A stretch of DNA of 60,673 bases. Origin: Mesorhizobium erdmanii USDA 3471 (GTDB lineage: Bacteria > Pseudomonadota > Alphaproteobacteria > Rhizobiales > Rhizobiaceae). The notes under the pieces were generated by a model. It was not told where the DNA came from. It saw only the letters and a program-made list of their open reading frames with translations, and ran no database searches. This document shows positions 55,467-60,673 of the stretch, piece after piece (positions within the stretch are counted from its first letter, which is position 1; every line of letters starts with the position of its first letter). Where the stretch lies: contig NZ_AXAE01000035.1 in NCBI RefSeq assembly GCF_000472705.1, positions 1 to 60,673 on the forward strand, written 5' to 3'. The position numbers and the translations under genes were made by a program.

Positions 55467-55796
55467 GATCGTGATGCGCTGCCTCAAAGCGTCGACTGTG
55501 TGAGACGCGCTGCACTCCTGATTGAAGCCGAGACCGCAACTCCCGGGGATGATTGCTGCGATGCCCGCCTCGCAGCCTTCACGGACAACACAGGAAACGA
55601 TCGCCGCGACGATCCGGATCAAAACAAGCGAATTGCAGAACCGCAGCAACAGGACCGCCAACGCATGTTCTCGCCGGTGATCCGCGAACGTGTTTGAACG
55701 GTGGCGCGAAAGCCCGTTGCGCACCTCGGCCGAGGTCAGCCCGGTGGGCCGAGTACGGCATTCCTGCATTACCTCGATCGCCGGTCGCCACCAGTA
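55467..55796 (-). pseudogene. P-type (MgtA-like) cation ATPase N-terminal remnant
   Basis: About 110 codons resemble the N-terminus of magnesium-type P-type ATPases: an N-terminal helical region with PTGLTSAEVRNGLSRHRSN, then a first membrane hairpin region (FCNSLVLIRIVAAIVSCVV, then a second span with IAAIIPGSCGLGFNQECSAS and TVDALRQRI). The phosphorylation DKTGT motif and everything after it are missing. It decays upstream and downstream. Confidence 0.65.
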
Positions 55797-56042
55797 GGGC
55801 TTGCCAAGGCCGCGCCAAGTTGGTGAGGCTGAGTTATTGATCATCGCGGTTTGATAGCGCAGAAGGCCGCGTGGCTCCTTGATCAACATCAAGGCCGGGA
55901 TAAGCAGGCAGGCTGCACGATAGTTGCGCTGGAGAACTCAGAGCGTTGCGTGACCCGCAACCATCGTCCTGCCGGAGCCGCTGATAGGTGCTAGAATTTG
56001 ATATCTACGGGCGGTCACTAAACGCTGCCTCTCCGCCTTCGA
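55797..56042. other. 246-bp gap in a pseudogene-rich tract
   Basis: No gene or motif seen; it separates the P-type ATPase remnant from the next hypothetical frame. The flanking stretch 55267-55466 is also without a gene. Confidence 0.4.
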
Positions 56043-56471
56043 TCATCTCGGAGACGCTCTAGCGAATATCAGCCAAGTCCAGGCCGCCAGATCATAGGCG
56101 ATCCCTGGCAGGCCCCTGCCCGTCATTTCGGACACATTGATTTGGTCAGAGCTATAAAGCCATTGAGCAAACCGCTTTGGCCACTTTCGAAAGCGACATG
56201 CGGTCTTGCTGCGATCAGGACTAGGTTCGACCAACTGTTCTGGATGTTTTTTGAGGAAAGCATCCATCGTCTCGACGTCACCGGTCTCCCACGCTTGTTT
56301 GAGTTCCGCGTTGGCAAATTCCAAAAGTTTTCCGGTTCTACGGAATGGGCCGCTAGCGAGGTCAAAAAGCTCTTTCTCGGTTTTTTGAGCCCATGCCCTA
56401 AAGTCGGCTACGCGCGAGCCCGTCAAGGACAATTTGGCCAAAGTGCCACCCTGATCAGCTAGCCTGACCAT
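56043..56471 (-). CDS. Hypothetical protein or gene fragment
   Basis: A 142-codon frame with plausible protein composition, containing LLEFANAELKQAWETGDVETMDAFLKKHPEQLVEP, a helical region. The C-terminus is Trp-rich (YDLAAWTWLIFARAS). I cannot assign a family. It follows directly after an O-methyltransferase-like remnant, so it may be the decayed rest of some older gene. ATG 56471 sits 15 bases after an AAGGAG sequence; an in-frame TTG directly behind that site is less likely. Confidence 0.35.
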   Translation of the reverse strand: MVRLADQGGTLAKLSLTGSRVADFRAWAQKTEKELFDLASGPFRRTGKLLEFANAELKQAWETGDVETMDAFLKKHPEQLVEPSPDRSKTACRFRKWPKRFAQWLYSSDQINVSEMTGRGLPGIAYDLAAWTWLIFARASPR

Positions 56472-56504
56472 CAGCGGCGCATACAACTCCTTCAGCCGGC
56501 TTCT

Positions 56505-56759
56505 TCAGCGATAATGGCGTTGAATAAATCGGTCGGCTCCGTTCCGAAATTGACCATCCTTGACTTCGAGGACACTGATGCTGGCGAGCGCGTAGAGGAG
56601 GCGCGACAGAGGTCTCGATTCTGCGTGGCCCCAAGGCTGCCGGCAGTCGCAGCATCCCCACCGAGCCGGGTGAAGATGCCAAGGTCCAGTCCGCCTCGAA
56701 GCGCTAAGGCTCGAGGGCACCGCAGCGATCAGTCTGTCGATCCGCGCAGAATCCATCAT
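56505..56759 (-). pseudogene. SAM-dependent O-methyltransferase N-terminal remnant
   Basis: The frame pieces LDLGIFTRLGGDAATAGSLGATQNRD and SRLLYALASISVLEVKDGQFRN recall the dimerisation and helix-turn-helix region of O-methyltransferases (where a leucine-rich LLRALAS motif is typical). They lie in different frames, so at least one frameshift is needed. No SAM-binding motif remains. Assignment is by pattern only. Confidence 0.45.
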
Positions 56760-56978
56760 GTCACGCTCTCTCCGCGATCCAAGCCGACGTCGAAGCAGCT
56801 CCCATAAGCTTGAGCGGCCGTTCTCAGGAAAGTGAAGGTATAGTCATTATTTCGAGTGACCGACACGATGACATATAGACACGGCCGTGGTCGGCGTACC
56901 GGCCCGCAGCACACTGAGACCGTCAAGGTTTTCGTCATCCCGCCTGCCAGGGCAGCCCCGATCTCGCCGAGGAAACGG
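56760..56978. other. Short spacer before the K+ channel gene
   Basis: 219 bp between the O-methyltransferase remnant and the stop of the channel gene, downstream of the latter. Nothing identifiable, including no clear terminator. Confidence 0.4.
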
Positions 56979-58046
56979 TCAAGCGCTCCCCGCCGCGCCG
57001 CGCCGCTCGAGCGCGGTCTTGCGGATGATTTCCGCGATCTCCGGGCTGCTGCTGCACAGCATCTGGAAATCCGCCGAGTGCAGTGACAGGAGTGAAACCA
57101 CCGTTGCGGCACTGACGGTCGCCGAACGTGGTTCGCCGCTGATCAGCGCCATCTCGCCGAAGAAGGCGCCGGGGCCAAGCTCCACCGGATTCGGCGTCGC
57201 GACGCTGACGCGCCCCTCCACGACGAAGAACATCCGATCACCGGGCTCACCAATGCGGCAGATCACGGCGCCCGCCGGCACCGTACGAGCTCTTAACGCG
57301 CGCACAATCTCGACCAGGACAGCCGGGCCGAGCTGCTGAAACAGCGGCACGGCTGCGACCAATTGCCAATTGCGGACGAAATCCCCGCGACGGACTTCTT
57401 GATAGAAGCCAGTGGCAAGAATGCCTGCCCAGAGCCCGAAGATGCCGATGCCACACATCATGACCGCACCGGCAAGGACGCGGCCGAAGAAGCTTTGCGG
57501 GATGGTGTCCCCATAGCCGGTGGTGGAAAGCGTGACTACCGCCCACCACATTGCTTGGGGGATACTGCCGAACTTTTCCGGTTGGATGTATCGCTCTAGG
57601 ACATAGGCCGCGAGCGCTACGGCGAACAGAACGACGCCGAAGAGCGTAGTGACGCCGATCAGATTGCGCGCTTCGTTGGCCAGGACCCTGCCCAGCACCG
57701 GGAAGAAAGTCGAGTCGCGCAGCGGTTTCAGCAGCCAGACGGCACAATAGAGGCTCCAGTCGGTCGTGCCGACGAACAGAAATGCGGCGAGTGGAACCAA
57801 GACCGCGAGAACGTCGATGGCGATTGCCGGCGCCCTGTTCCCTACGTCTCCCGCCCGGCGTTTGAGCAGCGTCCCGGCCAGTTGCAGGAGATAGGCGCCC
57901 CAGATGACCGCGAGCAGGGCAGCCACCGCCAGCCTGCTTCGTCCGGACATGTCCGGTATCGTCAGCGCAGCCACCGCCAGCAACCCAGGCGCAGCCAGCA
58001 CTGCGTTGAGCGGCGCGTATATTCTTAAGAAAGGCAGTACTGACAT
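56979..58046 (-). CDS. mloK1: Cyclic-nucleotide-regulated K+ channel MloK1
   Basis: A 355-residue inner-membrane channel, matching by memory the length and sequence of MloK1 from Mesorhizobium loti, with scattered substitutions. Six membrane spans lead to the selectivity filter TTGYGD (TLSTTGYGDTIPQ). The C-terminal CNB domain starts after GFYQEVRRGDFVRNW. Its cassette FGEMALISGEPRSATVSA keeps the Arg that contacts cAMP. In the known protein cAMP binding opens the channel and each subunit binds independently. ATG 58046 gives the MSVLPFLRIYAPLN start; the upstream extension is not used. It lies 272 bp downstream of a class III cyclase gene on the same strand, a plausible source of ligand. Confidence 0.97.
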   Translation of the reverse strand: MSVLPFLRIYAPLNAVLAAPGLLAVAALTIPDMSGRSRLAVAALLAVIWGAYLLQLAGTLLKRRAGDVGNRAPAIAIDVLAVLVPLAAFLFVGTTDWSLYCAVWLLKPLRDSTFFPVLGRVLANEARNLIGVTTLFGVVLFAVALAAYVLERYIQPEKFGSIPQAMWWAVVTLSTTGYGDTIPQSFFGRVLAGAVMMCGIGIFGLWAGILATGFYQEVRRGDFVRNWQLVAAVPLFQQLGPAVLVEIVRALRARTVPAGAVICRIGEPGDRMFFVVEGRVSVATPNPVELGPGAFFGEMALISGEPRSATVSAATVVSLLSLHSADFQMLCSSSPEIAEIIRKTALERRGAAGSA

Positions 58047-58318
58047 TCTATGCCCACGGCCGGCTACTATCGTCCAGAATAGGATGCCTTCAAGCCAAGC
58101 GCAAAGGTGCTTTCTGTCGCTACGATGTGCACAACCACGGTGAGCCAAGATGTCCGGGATTGCTTCGTGGCGGGACGTGAACGGACAGTCAACCGACGAG
58201 AACGACCCAGGACAGGCCTTTGGCGATCGCTCGGTGGACGACTGCTTCGCGGACAATCGAAGCTATGATGTTTGACCAGTTTGAGATGTAATCCGGCTCG
58301 GCCCTGCCAAGCTGCAAA
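58047..58318. promoter_or_regulatory. Spacer between cyclase and K+ channel genes
   Basis: This 272-bp spacer lies upstream of mloK1, whose promoter is presumably here unless it is read through from the OmpA/GTPase/cyclase operon on the same strand. No clear terminator or operator was seen. Confidence 0.4.
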
Positions 58319-59389
58319 TCAAGCCGGGAGGCGCCACATTTGCACTCGACCTGTACCACGCAATTCCGTTTCCGCGAGTGGGTCACAAGCAAAATCTGGC
58401 CCAAGCAGTTTGCGGGTTGTATCCGAAATACGGATTTCATCGGGCTCCGCGGACGTTTGAATCCGTGCGGCGAGATTAACTGTCTCGCCCCACAGGTCAT
58501 AGGCAAACCGCTTTTTGCCTATGACGCCGGCGACGATCGGCCCTGAGTGAATTCCAATTCTGAGCCTTAGCCGTTCTCCTGCGAAGCGTTCGTGCTGAAC
58601 CGCATTCCGCAGTTCAAGTGCATAATGCGCGAGGGCTTCCGCATGATCGGATCGCGCGGCGGGCAGGCCAGCGACCACCATCACACAGTCGCCAATTGTC
58701 TTGATCTTTTCGCAGCCGTATTGGTCCGACAGCCGATCCGCCGCCTTGAAGAAGTAATTTAAGATTGCGAGCGTCATCACGGCTCCGACGCTTCGCGCTC
58801 TTTCCGTAAAACCGACGATGTCGGCAAAAAGCACACTCACCTCTGCGTGGTTGTCGGCAATTTGCTCATCTGACTTCAACCGCTCCGCGATCGACGCCGG
58901 AAGAATATTGAGGAGCAGGGTTTCGGCGCGGTGGTATTCACGCTGAAGTCCCTCTTGGCTCTCCCTCAACGCCTCGTTCATCGCTTGTAATTTCTCGTTG
59001 AGTTGACGCTCCCTCTCTTGCAGGAGCGTCATTTCATAAGCCTTCTGCTGAAGCCGCTGCCTATTGTCGCGTTCGGCAGTGGCGTCGAGAAAGAGCAGCC
59101 ACACGCAGGCATTGTCAGCAAAAAGATGAAGGTCCGCAACACGCCCGCTGGGCAGTTCGACCATGGCCATATGATATGGAAGCTCCGGGCAAGGCAGCAA
59201 ACCTTCCATGAATTCAAGCTGATCGGTAACAGGCTGACCGATGCGAAGCGATGAGAGCCCGTAATGTTTAACGTTACCGCCCTTCGCGGCTACGCAAAGC
59301 TGGGCGTCAATTTGCAGGTATGCGATAGAGTGCTCGTTGTAAAAAAAATTATAAATCCAGCTTCCGACTTCTTTTGGCAATCTGCGCAT
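58319..59389 (-). CDS. Class III adenylate cyclase with PAS-like sensor and coiled coil
   Basis: A 356-residue soluble cyclase. The N-terminal 105 residues resemble a PAS-like sensory fold (MVELPSGRVADLHLFADNACVWLLFLD). A coiled coil of about residues 107-155 (ERERQLNEKLQAMNEALRES) joins it to the cyclase. Metal ligands are Asp 190 (FADIVGFT) and 234 (KTIGDCVMVV), with purine-contacting Lys 230. The second specificity site YDLWGETVNLAARI has the Asp expected for ATP, so this is probably an adenylate cyclase. It starts three bases after the GTPase stop, so it is co-translated with it. The adjacent mloK1 is a natural target. Confidence 0.94.
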   Translation of the reverse strand: MRRLPKEVGSWIYNFFYNEHSIAYLQIDAQLCVAAKGGNVKHYGLSSLRIGQPVTDQLEFMEGLLPCPELPYHMAMVELPSGRVADLHLFADNACVWLLFLDATAERDNRQRLQQKAYEMTLLQERERQLNEKLQAMNEALRESQEGLQREYHRAETLLLNILPASIAERLKSDEQIADNHAEVSVLFADIVGFTERARSVGAVMTLAILNYFFKAADRLSDQYGCEKIKTIGDCVMVVAGLPAARSDHAEALAHYALELRNAVQHERFAGERLRLRIGIHSGPIVAGVIGKKRFAYDLWGETVNLAARIQTSAEPDEIRISDTTRKLLGPDFACDPLAETELRGTGRVQMWRLPA

Positions 59390-59392
59390 GGT

Positions 59393-59887
59393 CTATTTGG
59401 TAACCATCGAAGCAAGTTGGCGAAACGCATCGTCAACATGTTCACCCGAAAGCGCACTTGTAAGGTAGATTTGCCATCCAAGTTGCCTCAGGCCGTTGAT
59501 TTCACCGTCCGAGATTGCCCACCGATCGACAAGATCGGATTTGTTGAACAGCAATACAAACGGCATAGTGCCGAACTCGGCCTCGACCCGTTCGCGCAGC
59601 GTGAGCGCCGCGGCAAGAGTAGCGGCCCGGGTTCCATCGACAACAAGCACGAGCCCAGTCGCGCCTCGCACATGGCTGACGCGGAACGAGCCGATATCGT
59701 CTTCGCCGGCCAAATCCCACAAAATCAGATCCACGGTTTTGTCCTGGAATGCGACACTCTTCTTGTCGATTTTCACGCCCACCGTGGTCAAGTAAGTCTC
59801 TGAAAAGATGCTTTGCACGAACCTGCGAACCAGACTCGTTTTTCCGACACCGAACCCACCCAACATGCAGATTTTCTTTTGCAGCAT
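59393..59887 (-). CDS. Ras-like small GTPase
   Basis: A 164-residue small GTPase of the Ras/Rab fold. G1 is GGFGVGKTS (10-18), G2 Thr 35 in YLTTVGV, G3 DLAGEDD (58-64), G4 NKSD (115-118) and G5 TSAL (143-146). In G3 the residue equivalent to Ras Gln 61 is Glu, so intrinsic hydrolysis may differ. There is no C-terminal CaaX. It lies between an OmpA-like gene and a class III cyclase gene on one strand with three- and eleven-base gaps, so it likely couples with them. ATG 59887 is preferred; an in-frame GTG at 59899, four codons earlier and overlapping the OmpA stop, is also possible. Confidence 0.93.
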   Translation of the reverse strand: MLQKKICMLGGFGVGKTSLVRRFVQSIFSETYLTTVGVKIDKKSVAFQDKTVDLILWDLAGEDDIGSFRVSHVRGATGLVLVVDGTRAATLAAALTLRERVEAEFGTMPFVLLFNKSDLVDRWAISDGEINGLRQLGWQIYLTSALSGEHVDDAFRQLASMVTK

Positions 59888-59898
59888 CTCGAGCCCCA

Positions 59899-60673
59899 CT
59901 AGTCCAGGTTTACCGTAATCGAAACCCGGCGATTGGTGGAACTCCCGGTTTGACTATTTTCAGGCACCAGCGGCTCAAAGGTGCCCGCGCCCCGGACCTG
60001 CAGGAGTTCCGGAGCAACGCCGCGCTTGTTGAGAAGCGCACGAACCGTCTCGGCGCGGGCGGCGCTGATCGACGCGTTGGCCGTCTCACGGCCCGTGGCG
60101 TCTGAATGGCCGGTCAACATGAACCGCGCCGTGACGCCTGACTTGCGAGCATTTTCGGCAAATTCCTTTAGTTGTTCCGCCAATCTGTCGAGAACCGGCG
60201 TTTGCTCTGGTCCCGGCACGACTTTACCGGAATAGAAGAAAATATCGGTCGTCTGGATGGCGTCTCTCAAATCATTAAGTTCTGCAAGGTCCAGCTCACG
60301 CAGCTGCGAGACATCCAGCACCACGCCGTCCGCCGAAAGTTGTTCGGCGGCGGCCCGCGCGCGGTTGATCCAGTTGGCAGGAGCCTCGCCCTCGGCAACG
60401 ATACGACCCTGGATGATCGAAAGCAGAACCGATTTCGGCGGCGTCAGAGATGCCGTCAGCCGCTTCACCACGAACTTCGGGTCAAGGCTCTGATAGAATT
60501 GCCACTGCGAATGAACGATGGCAGGATCAATCTCCGTTCCGTGCAGCAGAGCTTGCGGGTCGGTGGCAAGCGGGTCTCTCAGGCCGGAAATGTAGAACTG
60601 TCCGCCCCTCTCCGTCTGCTGTGCGACGATGATTCCCGGTTGGGCCTCAAGTCGCGACACATAATACTGCCAA
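59899..60673 (-). CDS. OmpA-domain protein, 5' end beyond the window
   Basis: The C-terminal 257 residues of a larger protein, read into the window edge without a stop. Residues near the end form an OmpA-like peptidoglycan-binding domain (FMLTGHSDATGRETANASISAARAETVRALLNKRGV, ending NRRVSITVNLD). Preceding it is a BON-like or sensor region (ADGVVLDVSQLRELDLAELNDL). It is the first visible gene of the operon with the GTPase and cyclase. Being anchored to the wall, it could link envelope stress to the cyclase, by inference only. The true start lies outside the window. Confidence 0.88.
   Translation of the reverse strand, partial: WQYYVSRLEAQPGIIVAQQTERGGQFYISGLRDPLATDPQALLHGTEIDPAIVHSQWQFYQSLDPKFVVKRLTASLTPPKSVLLSIIQGRIVAEGEAPANWINRARAAAEQLSADGVVLDVSQLRELDLAELNDLRDAIQTTDIFFYSGKVVPGPEQTPVLDRLAEQLKEFAENARKSGVTARFMLTGHSDATGRETANASISAARAETVRALLNKRGVAPELLQVRGAGTFEPLVPENSQTGSSTNRRVSITVNLD

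Noticed and set aside
1..60673. CRISPR arrays, tRNA or rRNA genes
   Set aside because: No regularly spaced direct repeats, no conserved tRNA boxes and no rRNA-like sequence were noticed in reading. A dedicated tRNA scan was not possible.

Overview
The window looks like a chromosomal stretch of a Mesorhizobium-type alphaproteobacterium. The strongest clue is a 355-residue potassium channel with a cyclic-nucleotide-binding domain (56979-58046). From memory it is almost residue for residue the Mesorhizobium loti channel MloK1, and it has the same length. High GC, a Porin_2-type porin, Nod-factor-like enzyme domains and many class III nucleotidyl cyclases fit the same group.

Layout. (1) 1-1223 is a complete IS3-family element whose left end is base 1 of the window. 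(2) 1350-10241 holds two MscS-type channels, one with a C-terminal CNB domain, an ABC-2 permease/lipoprotein-hydrolase pair, and a decayed stretch at 6202-7600 with remnants of a permease, an IS110 transposase and a cyclase gene 5' end. (3) 10775-24666 holds a GT2/methyltransferase/deacetylase fusion, three intact class III cyclases of different architecture, a thiol peroxidase-like protein, an acetyltransferase, unknown proteins and a methyltransferase. (4) 24878-30847 is a complete four-gene peptide-type ABC importer operon. (5) 30990-46027 mixes glycan genes (nucleotide-sugar dehydrogenase, four glycosyltransferases, a deacetylase) with signalling genes (a cyclase, a DUF3095 cyclase-like protein, an MBL hydrolase, a stand-alone CNB protein) and a very unusual ABC protein with a degenerate ATPase domain. 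(6) 46028-56980 is accessory: an orphan RelA/SpoT protein, a TPR-sulfotransferase, a porin, an antitoxin-like regulator, a membrane-only ABC protein and several pseudogenes, including a cyclase remnant joined to an ornithine cyclodeaminase fragment. (7) 56979-60673 holds MloK1 and an operon of OmpA-like protein, Ras-like GTPase and class III cyclase; the OmpA gene runs off the window.

How it fits together. The unifying theme is cyclic-nucleotide signalling: five cyclases with the full class III core, one DUF3095 cyclase-like protein, one broken cyclase and one 5' relic, beside three CNB-domain proteins (two with an apparently intact phosphate-binding Arg, one without). An MBL-fold hydrolase could be a phosphodiesterase, but that is unproven. 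The second theme is surface glycan assembly. The most novel-looking items are the degenerate ABC/CNB operon (38244-41448) and the OmpA/GTPase/cyclase operon (58319-60673). All functions are inferred from motifs; no database search was run.
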